Positions 35,273 through 42,925 of a stretch of DNA of 64,000 nucleotides are shown piece after piece. Origin of the DNA: Desulforegulaceae bacterium (GTDB lineage Bacteria > Desulfobacterota > Desulfobacteria > Desulfobacterales > JACKCP01); assembly GCA_034006035.1 (NCBI GenBank), contig JAVETN010000002.1, positions 1 through 64,000 of the forward strand. The letters are read 5' to 3'. The position numbers and the translations under genes are program-made. Below the pieces are notes generated by a model that saw nothing but the letters and a program-made list of their open reading frames with translations, made no database searches and was not told the origin of the DNA. The number at the start of each line of letters is the position of its first letter. The first letter of the stretch is position 1.

Positions 35273-35674
35273 ATGGATAATAAATATTTTTGGTTTAAAG
35301 TTTTTGTACAAACCCTTGCCATACTTGTAACAGCAGTGTTTTTTAAAGGAATTGTTGTGGACAGTGTAATTGCAGCCTTTTTTGCTGCCTTAATTCTTGG
35401 ACTTTTAAATTCGATTGTAAGACCAATTCTCATTTTCTTCACCCTTCCCCTGACTCTTTTCTCCCTTGGACTTTTTATTTTTATTATCAATGCTGTTATT
35501 CTTAAAATGACAGCTTTTTTTATTCCAGGATTTACTGTTCAGGGGTTTTTCACCTCTATATTCGGAGCTTTATTTATAAGTATTGTAAGTTTTTTTCTTA
35601 ATATTTTAACTTTAAAAAATCACTCAATTGAAATAATTGATTTAAAAAAAAGAAACGGAAACTTCTGGGAATAA
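35273..35674 (+). CDS. Phage-holin-4-type small membrane protein (YvlD-like)
   Basis: 133 residues with four hydrophobic segments. The sequence WFKVFVQTLAILVTAVFFKG, then ALILGLLNSIVRPIL, is the pattern of the widespread YvlD/phage holin family 4 superfamily, which in bacteria are chromosomal membrane proteins of unknown role and not phage genes. AGGTAGGATATG gives a fair ribosome binding site. The GGDEF gene starts 5 bases after its stop, so it probably belongs to the same transcript. Confidence 0.85.
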   Translation: MDNKYFWFKVFVQTLAILVTAVFFKGIVVDSVIAAFFAALILGLLNSIVRPILIFFTLPLTLFSLGLFIFIINAVILKMTAFFIPGFTVQGFFTSIFGALFISIVSFFLNILTLKNHSIEIIDLKKRNGNFWE

Positions 35675-35679
35675 AATAA

Positions 35680-36666
35680 ATGGATGAAATTTTCACCATA
35701 CACCTGATCACAGAACCTGATTTCCAAAGACTTAACACTTCTCTTATGAAAGGAGTTGAGTCATTGTCTGAAAAAAACTACAGGGTCGCTCAGATTATTC
35801 CGCAACTGACAAAAGAAATAAGACAGGATTTTTTTCAAACTGAAAATCCTGTAAAAGTTTCATTGATTCTTGAACAAACCTCGCTTTTTGTAAAATGGAA
35901 TTCTAAAAAAAAAGCTCTGGCATCAATTTCTTCCCTGCCGTCAAAGGAAAAAATAAATTTCTTGAAAAACTTTTTTAACGAAGAGCTTTCCAGTGCATCT
36001 CCAGAACTTTTAAGGCTTCAGAATCTAAAAATAAAAAACCGTTTTGAAAATGCTAAAAAAGAAGCACAAAAAGAAATTAAACAAATAGAAAAACAATTGG
36101 AGTCAAGAAAAGAAAAACTAAAAGAGTATATGATAAAAGCTGAAACAGACCCTCTAACAGGTCTTTTTAACAGAAGAGCATATACAAAACAGATAAACTC
36201 TTCCCTTGATGCTCTCAGGATGCAAAATAAGGTTTTTTGCCTTCTTTACCTTGATTTGGATCATTTTAAAATAATAAATGACACTTATGGGCATAGTTTC
36301 GGGGACAAAGTCTTAAAATCAATGGCAATGAATATGACTAACTCCATCAGAGAAAAAACCGACCTTGCTTTCAGGATAGGAGGAGATGAATTTGCAATTA
36401 TTATTTTTTCTAACGAAAATGCAGCCTTAAGAATTTCCAAAAAAATTATGGAAGGAATTCAGCAGGGAATCAGCATTGGTTATACAAAAGCCAGCAAAAA
36501 AGACACACCTGAAACAATAACCAAAAGGGCTGATATGGCCTTATATTTTTCAAAGGATCAAGGACGTGGTTCAATAACATGTGCATTCAAGTCTCCAAAA
36601 ACTGAAGACCCATCTGCATCATCATTGGAAATTTTATTTAATGGAAAAAGTAAAGCTTCTTCTTAA
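35680..36666 (+). CDS. GGDEF diguanylate cyclase with coiled-coil linker
   Basis: 328 residues. The N-terminal 110 residues match no domain I recognise; a charged coiled coil follows (about 115-155, KKEAQKEIKQIEKQLESRKE), then a GGDEF domain (about 160-310) with DPLTGLFNRRAY and an intact RIGGDEFAIII active site, so it should make c-di-GMP. The inhibitory I-site (RxxD five residues before GGDEF) reads EKTD, so product inhibition is probably lost. No membrane segment. It is the first gene of a partner-switching operon whose next gene overlaps it by 26 bases. Confidence 0.9.
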   Translation: MDEIFTIHLITEPDFQRLNTSLMKGVESLSEKNYRVAQIIPQLTKEIRQDFFQTENPVKVSLILEQTSLFVKWNSKKKALASISSLPSKEKINFLKNFFNEELSSASPELLRLQNLKIKNRFENAKKEAQKEIKQIEKQLESRKEKLKEYMIKAETDPLTGLFNRRAYTKQINSSLDALRMQNKVFCLLYLDLDHFKIINDTYGHSFGDKVLKSMAMNMTNSIREKTDLAFRIGGDEFAIIIFSNENAALRISKKIMEGIQQGISIGYTKASKKDTPETITKRADMALYFSKDQGRGSITCAFKSPKTEDPSASSLEILFNGKSKASS

Positions 36667-37678
36667 TGGACTTGTAAGCGACCAAAGCACCCAAATTCTT
36701 ACAAAAAGTAAAATCAAAGCGGTGGCGTCAAGGCTTGAGTTTTCTGAATCTGCCTCAAATATGATTTTACTTGCTGCAAGTGAAATCATGACAAACCAGC
36801 TCAAATATTCCCTGGGTGCAGGAATTGTTCAGATCTGGGAGCACAAAAAACCAGATCACTGTCTTGATATCTTTGGCTATGACATGGGCCCTGGAATAAA
36901 AAACATTTCAAAGGCAATGGTTGATGGTTTTTCAACATCAAATACCCTTGGACACGGACTTGGCACCATAATGAGGGCCTCTGATATTTTTGAAATTTAT
37001 ACAAAAACTACAAAAAAAGATAACAAAGATATTTGGAAGGGAACTGCAGTCTGGTGCAGATTCTATCCCAAAAAAAACCAGGCTCCCAAAGCTTATCCAA
37101 AAACAGGAGTTTTTATCAGGGCTCTTAATGATGATATTTACAATGGTGATTTCATAAACTTTGAATTTAATGATAATAATCTTGTATGGCTTCATATTGA
37201 CGGTGTTGGCCACGGAAAAAACGCATCTTTAAGTGGTGTAATTGCAAACAAAATTCCAATAGGAAAACTTGAACCTGAAAAAACAATTGCAGATCTCAAT
37301 AAAAATCTTTATGGTAAAAAAATGGCCAACGGCGTTTCAATTTTTCTTGATAACTCTGGCAATTTTTTATATTCAGGCTGTGGAAATGTTTTAATTAAAA
37401 TATTAAGTCCTGAAGGCAAACAAAAATCAGTCCTCCTTAAAAACCGCACCCTTGGTGAAGCTGATATGCAAATGAAAAGTTATAGGGGAAAAATTGATCC
37501 GGGCAATCTTATAATGACAATATCTGACGGAATCTCCCAAAGCTTTGATTTCTCACATTATCCGGGTCTTTTAACCAAGCATCCCCAAATGACTGCCTAT
37601 CTTTTAGGAAATTTATTTTCAAGAAGAAATGATGATAAAAGTCTTTTTATAGTAAAACATGACAAGGAGCAGATATGA
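36641..37678 (+). CDS. RsbT-like kinase fused to RsbX/SpoIIE-like phosphatase
   Basis: 345 residues from the ATG at 36641. The N-terminal part (about 1-135) is a HATPase of the RsbT/RsbW kind: N box LAASEIMTNQLKYSLGAG, G1 DMGPGI, G2 LGHGLG. From about 160 a PP2C/SpoIIE-type phosphatase of RsbX size follows, with HIDGVGHGKNAS and TISDGISQSF holding the metal-binding Asp residues. In Bacillus the kinase RsbT and the phosphatase RsbX are separate proteins that act in opposite ways on RsbR/RsbS. Here both are in one chain. The gene overlaps the GGDEF gene and the RsbR-like gene, so all are translated together. Confidence 0.85.
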   Translation: MEKVKLLLNGLVSDQSTQILTKSKIKAVASRLEFSESASNMILLAASEIMTNQLKYSLGAGIVQIWEHKKPDHCLDIFGYDMGPGIKNISKAMVDGFSTSNTLGHGLGTIMRASDIFEIYTKTTKKDNKDIWKGTAVWCRFYPKKNQAPKAYPKTGVFIRALNDDIYNGDFINFEFNDNNLVWLHIDGVGHGKNASLSGVIANKIPIGKLEPEKTIADLNKNLYGKKMANGVSIFLDNSGNFLYSGCGNVLIKILSPEGKQKSVLLKNRTLGEADMQMKSYRGKIDPGNLIMTISDGISQSFDFSHYPGLLTKHPQMTAYLLGNLFSRRNDDKSLFIVKHDKEQI

Positions 37679-38514
37679 TGGAGTTAAAAAAATATGGAAA
37701 AAAAATCTTAAAAAAAATAGATTTGTCTTCTGTAACAGAAAAAATTATAGATGCCGGCAATTCAAGCCTGGCAAAAGAAAAGCTTTTAACAGACGAAGAG
37801 ATTCATGACTATACCTATGAGCTTGTTGAGCTTTTTGCTTCACTCCTTGGAGAGTCAAAAGCAATGCCAGAAGAAACCTTAAATGCCCTGAAGCATCTCA
37901 TGGCTACAGTCAATGCCAAAATACAAATGAGGGGAGGAAGCACAGAGTCGTTTCTTCAACTGATGCATTATATCCAGTACACATTCATGAGCGAAATTGT
38001 AAATTACGAAAACGAAAAAAATGACCGTGAATTTTTATTCCTCTTAAAATTTTTCAACAATATTGTAATGGACGCATTTAGGCTTTATCAAGAGGAAAGA
38101 GAAGGTGCTTTACAAGCACAAAAAGAAGAATTTCTTGCGGTTTCAACTCCCATAACAGAAATTTGGGACGGGGTTTTGTCTTTGCCTGTAATAGGAACAC
38201 TTGACTCAGTAAGAGCAATGGATCTAATGGGAAAACTTCTTAAAAGAATTGAAGAAAAAAGAGCCAAGGTAATCATCCTTGATCTTACAGGGGTAAGCAG
38301 CATAGACACTCAGGTGATGCACCATCTAATCCAGGTCATCCGTGCCACAGCTCTTATGGGCTCAACAGCAATTATGACAGGAATACGACCGGCAATTGCA
38401 AGCTCTCTTGCAAACCTTAATTTAAACCTTGATGAAATCCAGACAAATTCAACTTTGGCAGAAGGGCTTAAGCAAGCATTTTCCATACTTGGAATTAAAG
38501 TAAATAAGATTTAA
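37675..38514 (+). CDS. RsbR-like STAS-domain protein
   Basis: 279 residues. The N-terminal 140 residues are helical, like the non-heme sensor domains of RsbR proteins. The C-terminal STAS domain (about 155-275) opens with STPITEIWDGVLSLPVIGTL, an RsbR hallmark, and has the phosphoacceptor segment DLTGVSSIDTQVMHHL with Thr at the RsbT target site, and MTGIRPAIASSLANL. The start overlaps the previous stop (ATGATGG), with AAGGAGC just before. I infer that it forms a stressosome-like shell and is phosphorylated by the fused kinase. Confidence 0.88.
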   Translation: MMELKKYGKKILKKIDLSSVTEKIIDAGNSSLAKEKLLTDEEIHDYTYELVELFASLLGESKAMPEETLNALKHLMATVNAKIQMRGGSTESFLQLMHYIQYTFMSEIVNYENEKNDREFLFLLKFFNNIVMDAFRLYQEEREGALQAQKEEFLAVSTPITEIWDGVLSLPVIGTLDSVRAMDLMGKLLKRIEEKRAKVIILDLTGVSSIDTQVMHHLIQVIRATALMGSTAIMTGIRPAIASSLANLNLNLDEIQTNSTLAEGLKQAFSILGIKVNKI

Positions 38515-38554
38515 GTACAACTTAAAAACTATCAGGGGAACTACAGGTTAACAA

Positions 38555-38893
38555 ATGAAAAGTAACTTGGGATTTAACTTGACAAAACTTGGTTCAAGCT
38601 CACTTCTTATGGAACCCTATGATAATCTTGATCCTCTTTGCCCTGGGCCAATGATTGAAACAATAAGTAACAGCCTTTTCAAAACACCTGTACCTAAGCT
38701 TTACTATGATCTTAATAAAATTCTTATTATTGATGAAGTCTATTATGATTGGCTGTGTATGCTTTCAAAAGCCTGCTCAATCTTTCAAACAAAGCTTATA
38801 GCCATTAATATAAAGCCTAGTGCTGCTATAAGCCTTTCATCCTTTATAAACAAGAAACCACCCTTTGAAACTGAGGTTGAAATGTCAAACTAA
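38555..38893 (+). CDS. RsbS-like STAS protein with Glu at the phosphoacceptor position
   Basis: 112 residues. LYYDLNKILIIDEVYYDWL lines up with the RsbS segment that ends in Asp-Ser, and NIKPSAAISL with the following conserved strand, so this is an RsbS-type STAS protein. The Ser that RsbT phosphorylates in RsbS is Glu here (IIDE). The last helix is missing, since the protein ends soon after PPFETEVE. It lies 40 bases after the RsbR-like gene and ends the operon; its last 9 bases overlap the convergent Smr gene. The alignment is by eye; similarity is moderate. Confidence 0.68.
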   Translation: MKSNLGFNLTKLGSSSLLMEPYDNLDPLCPGPMIETISNSLFKTPVPKLYYDLNKILIIDEVYYDWLCMLSKACSIFQTKLIAINIKPSAAISLSSFINKKPPFETEVEMSN

Positions 38894-39559
38894 ATAAAAA
38901 GTAATTGCACCGCTTTTTTTCTTTTGCTTTTTTTCCCAAGCAAAAGAACAGATTTCCCCATTTTTTTTCATCTCAACTGCTTTTTTCTCTGCAAGATCTC
39001 TGAGCACTGGTTTCATATTTTTTGAATGCTTTCCTTTACCAGTTATAAATTGAACCGAACCGACCCCTTTGTATTTTGCAGATATTATCTTATTTTCAAT
39101 TCTTTTATCTGCTTCTAAAAAACTCAGCCCATGAAGATCCACAATTTCTTGAGGTTTGAGCATTGATGTTTTCAAACAGTTTTTGTCAGGTTTTGAATAC
39201 CTGATTGTTTCAGATGGACTATATTCTTTAATTCCAGGATTTTTCTTTCCTGTAAAAAGCTCGTAAAGGTCATCTTCCATGGAAATCTGCCGAATTTTTT
39301 CTTTAGCTCTTTTTTTTTGAAGGGCTTTGTTTTTTTTCCGCGAAATTTTTTTTAATGGAGGGGCAATTTTTATTTTTTCTTTATCAACAGACTCAGAATC
39401 TATAGAAGAATCAGGTTTTTCTGGAAAAACCCTTTCTTCCTTTTCTTTAAATTCGGGTTCAAAATTAATATTTACCTTATTATCATTTAGATCTTTTTTT
39501 CCTTTAAAGTTTTTACTTTTTTTAAAAAATGACTGTATTTTTTTAATTAAATTTATCAT
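38885..39559 (-). CDS. Smr-domain protein
   Basis: 224 residues. The first 130 are highly charged and probably disordered (KKISRKKNKALQKKRAKEK). The C-terminal 85 residues form a Smr domain with the DLHGLSFLEADKRI motif and VQFITGKGKHSKN, as in Smr endonucleases related to MutS2. It may nick nucleic acid; the exact role of stand-alone Smr proteins varies. It overlaps the hypothetical gene upstream by 17 bases and ends against the RsbS-like gene. Confidence 0.88.
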   Translation of the reverse strand: MINLIKKIQSFFKKSKNFKGKKDLNDNKVNINFEPEFKEKEERVFPEKPDSSIDSESVDKEKIKIAPPLKKISRKKNKALQKKRAKEKIRQISMEDDLYELFTGKKNPGIKEYSPSETIRYSKPDKNCLKTSMLKPQEIVDLHGLSFLEADKRIENKIISAKYKGVGSVQFITGKGKHSKNMKPVLRDLAEKKAVEMKKNGEICSFAWEKKQKKKSGAITFYLV

Positions 39560-39818
39560 TTTTTTCTTTTTCCGTGTCCATCCATTTTTTATCTTTTAAA
39601 ACCCATGAATTGTTTTCTGTCTGCCAGCCCAAATCTCTTAGAAAAAAACTTTTATCCCGGGCATAAAACAAAAACTTCTTGTTTTCTTCAAGTTTAATCC
39701 AATTGGAGTTTTGTTTAAAAAAACTATTTTCTCTTTGTTTCCAGGATTCAGACTGGACTGAATTGATAAAGAATACAAAAAAAAACTTAAAAAATAGAAA
39801 GTAAGTGTTTTTTTTCAT
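39543..39818 (-). CDS. Small secreted protein of unknown function
   Basis: About 91 residues from the ATG at 39818, which has GGAGAAGTGAG just before it. It opens with a signal peptide (YFLFFKFFFVFFINSVQS), and the mature part is Trp- and Lys-rich (SWKQRENSFFKQNSNWIKL, GWQTENNSWVLKDKKW). I recognise no family. It starts within the upstream hypothetical gene (32 bases overlap) and its end overlaps the Smr gene, so it is in an operon with both. The signal peptide and good ribosome binding site make it a real gene. Confidence 0.6.
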   Translation of the reverse strand: MKKNTYFLFFKFFFVFFINSVQSESWKQRENSFFKQNSNWIKLEENKKFLFYARDKSFFLRDLGWQTENNSWVLKDKKWMDTEKEKNDKFN

Positions 39819-40269
39819 TCTCACTTCTCCGCTTTTCCTTTTCCAAATCAAAATCTTGAATTCTTTTGCTTTTATATAAAACCTTCAAATAATCATTTCC
39901 ATATTCAACTTCTATGATTGTAGAATTGTTTTCATAAAGATAAAAATCAGAGCCAGCTTTTCTTTTTTCATACTTAAGTTCAAGTATATCCAAGATTTTG
40001 TCTAGATTTTCCTTTTTCAGGTTTTCATAAACATATTTTGCACTTAAAAGATTATTAGAAACAAACTCATAAAGCAAAAAAACTTCTTGGTTGAACAAAC
40101 TAAATTTATAGGAGATATAATCATCTGTTGCTTTAAGAGGCTTAAGTTTTTCAGCTGCAAGCACTTCAACCCGAGGCATTCCCCAAGTAATACTTCTAAA
40201 ATCAAAAGAATCAGCCAGGGAAGGCTTTGGGTATAAAATTAATATTAAAATAAACAAATTTTTTTTCAT
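39787..40269 (-). CDS. Secreted protein of unknown function
   Basis: About 160 residues from the ATG at 40269, chosen because it opens directly with a signal peptide (NLFILILILYPKPSLA); the ribosome binding site is poor. The mature part begins DSFDFRSITWGMPRVEVLAAE, which recalls short periplasmic proteins that start with a 'WGM...V' motif, then alternates charged and aromatic residues (YLYENNSTIIEVEYGNDYL). I cannot assign a function. It heads the small operon with the next secreted protein and the Smr gene. Confidence 0.6.
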   Translation of the reverse strand: MKKNLFILILILYPKPSLADSFDFRSITWGMPRVEVLAAEKLKPLKATDDYISYKFSLFNQEVFLLYEFVSNNLLSAKYVYENLKKENLDKILDILELKYEKRKAGSDFYLYENNSTIIEVEYGNDYLKVLYKSKRIQDFDLEKEKRRSENEKKHLLSIF

Positions 40270-40410
40270 ACAAAGAAATATATAATAAGGATAAAGGAAA
40301 AAGAAGCTATTTTTAGCACTTCTTATTTTCAAAAGTTTGATCTTAGTTTTTATTGCAAAAAAGAGTATGCTTCAAAGCCTTAATAACTTGATTTTTTTCA
40401 ATAAAAAAAC

Positions 40411-40605
40411 TTAAGGCTTTAAATCTTTTTCCTTGATCTCACTTCTTTTCTCAAGCTTTATTCCAGGTTGACTGCAATTTGAACATGAAGAATGGCATCC
40501 CCCGCAGGCATTGTTGTTAGTTTTTTTTGAAAAAACAGCTTTTAAAATAAAAAGAAAGGCTGCAATAACTATAAAAACAACAATAATAGTCTGAATAAAT
40601 TCCAT
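40411..40605 (-). CDS. FeoB-associated Cys-rich membrane peptide
   Basis: 64 residues: one membrane helix (about 5-25) followed by a short tail with CGGCHSSCSNC, six Cys-rich residues as in the FeoB-associated Cys-rich family found behind ferrous-iron transporters. No feo gene is near, so the tail may instead bind iron or another soft metal for an unknown partner. An AAGGAGA precedes the ATG by 7 bases. It stands alone. Confidence 0.75.
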   Translation of the reverse strand: MEFIQTIIVVFIVIAAFLFILKAVFSKKTNNNACGGCHSSCSNCSQPGIKLEKRSEIKEKDLKP

Positions 40606-40805
40606 AACAAATCTCCTTTCAAGACAATTTTAGACACCAAGCCAAGTTTGTCAAATAAAATAGCCATGTTTATGATTAAAGATTAGTTTGTTTGAAAAAA
40701 ACAAAAGGATTATTGTATAGCTAAAACCAGTTACTGCCCATATTTTTTAAGAGGATGATTTTAGACTAAACATTTGAGGAAGTCGCTGGATAGAAAAAAA
40801 TTAAT

Positions 40806-40833
40806 AAAAAAAAGGAGACAAAGATTTGTCTCC
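40806..40833 (-). terminator. Intrinsic terminator of the rplM-rpsI operon
   Basis: On the minus strand GGAGACAAA and TTTGTCTCC (40825-40833 with 40814-40822) form a perfect 9-bp stem with a two-base loop, followed by a run of eight T (40806-40813). It lies 34 bases beyond the rpsI stop. Confidence 0.92.
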
Positions 40834-40866
40834 CTATAGCCAAAAAAACATTTCGAAAAAAAGATT

Positions 40867-41262
40867 CTAGCGTTTTGAAAACTGAAAGCTTGCACGAGCA
40901 CCTTTTAGTCCGTACTTTTTTCTTTCTTTCATTCTTGGATCTCTTCTTACAAAGCCGGCTCTTTTAAGTACGTCTCTCAATTCAGGATCAAACTTAATAA
41001 GGGCCTGACTAATTCCGTGTCTTGAAGCTTCCGCCTGCCCTGTAATTCCACCACCTTTAACTTTAATTTTTATATTAAAAGCTGAAATTTGATCTGTAAT
41101 TTTAAGTGGTTCAATCACACTTGAAGAGTGACGATGAATACTAAAATATGTATCAATGGGCTTATCATTCACATAAATTTCACCCGCACCTGGCTCAATC
41201 CAAGTTCTTGCAACAGAAGTCTTTCTTCTTCCTGTAGCGTAATATCTACTATCCTTTGCCAT
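40867..41262 (-). CDS. rpsI: 30S ribosomal protein S9
   Basis: 131 residues, normal length. Typical features: YATGRRKTSVARTW near the start, GGGITGQAEASRHGISQAL in the middle and the C-terminal KYGLKGARASFQFSKR that reaches toward the P-site tRNA. It lies 23 bases after rplM and is closed by a strong terminator. Confidence 0.98.
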   Translation of the reverse strand: MAKDSRYYATGRRKTSVARTWIEPGAGEIYVNDKPIDTYFSIHRHSSSVIEPLKITDQISAFNIKIKVKGGGITGQAEASRHGISQALIKFDPELRDVLKRAGFVRRDPRMKERKKYGLKGARASFQFSKR

Positions 41263-41285
41263 TTTAATTCCCCTGTCTATCCTGC

Positions 41286-41720
41286 TTAAATTTCGAGAAC
41301 TTCAGGTTGCTGTGCATTATGAGGATGAACTGAACCTGAATAAACTTTTAAATTTTTATTAAGCTGTCTTCCTAACTTGCTTTTTGAAAGCATCCCTTTA
41401 ACAGCAAGAGTTACAAGCTGTTCGGGTTTTTTCTCAAGAAGTTTTTCAGCTGTAGTTTCCCTTAAACCGCCTGTGTAACCACTGTGTCTGTAATATTTTT
41501 TCTGAGTCAGTTTTCTTCCTGTAAGAACAACTTTTTCAGCATTTACAACTATTACAAAATCTCCACAATCAACATGAGGTGTAAATAAAGGATTGTGCTT
41601 ACCTCTTATTATTTTGGCAACTTCCGAAGCCAGCCTGCCAAGAACTTTACCCTCAGCATCAACAACATACCATTTTTTTTGTATGTCTTCTTTTTTAGCA
41701 CTATATGTCTGTTTTTTCAA
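41286..41720 (-). CDS. rplM: 50S ribosomal protein L13
   Basis: 144 residues when started at the TTG at 41720, which has GAGGAG 8 bases before it; this matches the usual L13 length of about 142, while a longer frame to 41777 adds a non-conserved tail. The protein shows [36 protein letters not shown] and [14 protein letters not shown]. It is the first gene of the L13-S9 operon. Confidence 0.97.
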   Translation of the reverse strand: MKKQTYSAKKEDIQKKWYVVDAEGKVLGRLASEVAKIIRGKHNPLFTPHVDCGDFVIVVNAEKVVLTGRKLTQKKYYRHSGYTGGLRETTAEKLLEKKPEQLVTLAVKGMLSKSKLGRQLNKNLKVYSGSVHPHNAQQPEVLEI

Positions 41721-41875
41721 TTTAACACTCCTCGTAACAAAAAAATAACTTCTAAGATATACATTCACAACTTCCAAATGTCAACTGATTAAAAAATAAA
41801 AATAGAATAATTGACACTTGCCCATAAAAGATTATAGTCACCGAAAAAAATATCAATATTTACAAGGAAATCTTT

Positions 41876-42484
41876 ATGCCATTAATTGAAATTGAAGTCA
41901 AATTTTATATTAAAAACTATGAAAAAATTATAAAAAAAATCAAAGAATACTCTGATAAACATAACGAAAGCAGTCTGGAAAAGAATACCTTATTTGATAC
42001 AAAAAATCATTTTTTAAAAAAAAGTAATAAAATCCTAAGGCTTAGAACATATCTTGGAAAAACAATCCTGACTTTTAAGCAGCCTTCCCTAGAAACTTCC
42101 CCAGAATTCAAAAAACTTGAGGAATCTGAAGTTTTTGTAAATTCATTTGATGAAATGAAATATATTTTATCTAACTCCGGATTCATAAAAACACAAATAT
42201 ATGAAAAACAAAGACAAATTTTTTCAAAAGGAGAGCTTGAAATCTGTGTTGACCGGCTTCCTTTTGGTGATTTTATTGAGCTTGAAGGAACCGAAAATGA
42301 AATAAAAACGGCTGTCCAAGCCCTTGGATTTGATTGGAATAAAAAAATACTGCCTGATTATATATCTATTTTTGAAAAAATAAAAAAAGAAAATGACCTC
42401 TTATTTAATGATATAACTTTCAAAAACTTCAAGGAAGTTGAACCAAAAGATTTTTCTGATAAAATTTTGAGCTTTTGTTTATAA
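41876..42484 (+). CDS. CYTH-domain protein (class IV adenylate cyclase / thiamine triphosphatase family)
   Basis: 202 residues. EIEVKFYI at about 5-12 is the ExExK signature of CYTH enzymes, and LRLRTYLGKTILTFKQP supplies the basic residues that bind triphosphate. ELEGTENEI near 136-144 gives further metal-binding Glu residues. Members cleave inorganic triphosphate, thiamine triphosphate or make cAMP; the sequence does not decide which. It stands alone with AAGGAAA before the ATG, and converges with the bactofilin gene, overlapping it by 6 bases. Confidence 0.9.
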   Translation: MPLIEIEVKFYIKNYEKIIKKIKEYSDKHNESSLEKNTLFDTKNHFLKKSNKILRLRTYLGKTILTFKQPSLETSPEFKKLEESEVFVNSFDEMKYILSNSGFIKTQIYEKQRQIFSKGELEICVDRLPFGDFIELEGTENEIKTAVQALGFDWNKKILPDYISIFEKIKKENDLLFNDITFKNFKEVEPKDFSDKILSFCL

Positions 42485-42925
42485 AACTTTTTCTTCTTTT
42501 TCTTCTTTTTTAGATGGCTCATTAGGTTTTTTTTTAAGCCATTTGATTTTAGCAGAGCTTTCCTTTGCTGAATTTTGTCTTCCCTGAACAAATCCGTCAT
42601 CTCTTGTACAAGTTATTTCAGCATTAATTATGCCCCCGCTTTCAACGATAAGGTCATTGCAAGTTACTGTACCTGTACATTTACCTGAAGAAAGAACCAC
42701 CACTTTCCCCTTAGCCTTAACATTTCCCTCATAAACGCCTCCAATTGTCACATCATTTACTTCCATATCAGAGTAAACCTGTCCTTCCTCTGCTATAATA
42801 ATAGATTCGCCTGCAATGGTTCCTTTAACTACACCTTTTATCACAAGCTTTCCTTCCGAAGAAAGATCCCCTTCAACCCTTAGATCATTATCTATAATTG
42901 AAAGGTTTTTTGTTTTAGCAGCCAC
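42479..42925 (-). CDS. Bactofilin (polymer-forming cytoskeletal protein)
   Basis: 148 residues with a central right-handed beta helix of repeats (GDLSSEGKLVIKGVVKGTI, GVYEGNVKAKGKVVVLSSG), flanked by charged, probably flexible ends. Bactofilins polymerise without nucleotide and place wall enzymes at curved regions (CcmA in Helicobacter). The start is a GTG at 42925 with AGGAG just upstream, abutting the stop of the M99 peptidase gene with no gap, so the two should be co-translated. Confidence 0.93.
   Translation of the reverse strand: MAAKTKNLSIIDNDLRVEGDLSSEGKLVIKGVVKGTIAGESIIIAEEGQVYSDMEVNDVTIGGVYEGNVKAKGKVVVLSSGKCTGTVTCNDLIVESGGIINAEITCTRDDGFVQGRQNSAKESSAKIKWLKKKPNEPSKKEEKEEKVL

Noticed and set aside
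35273-35674. Phage holin, hence a prophage remnant
   Set aside because: This family is common as chromosomal membrane proteins in bacteria, and no phage gene is near.
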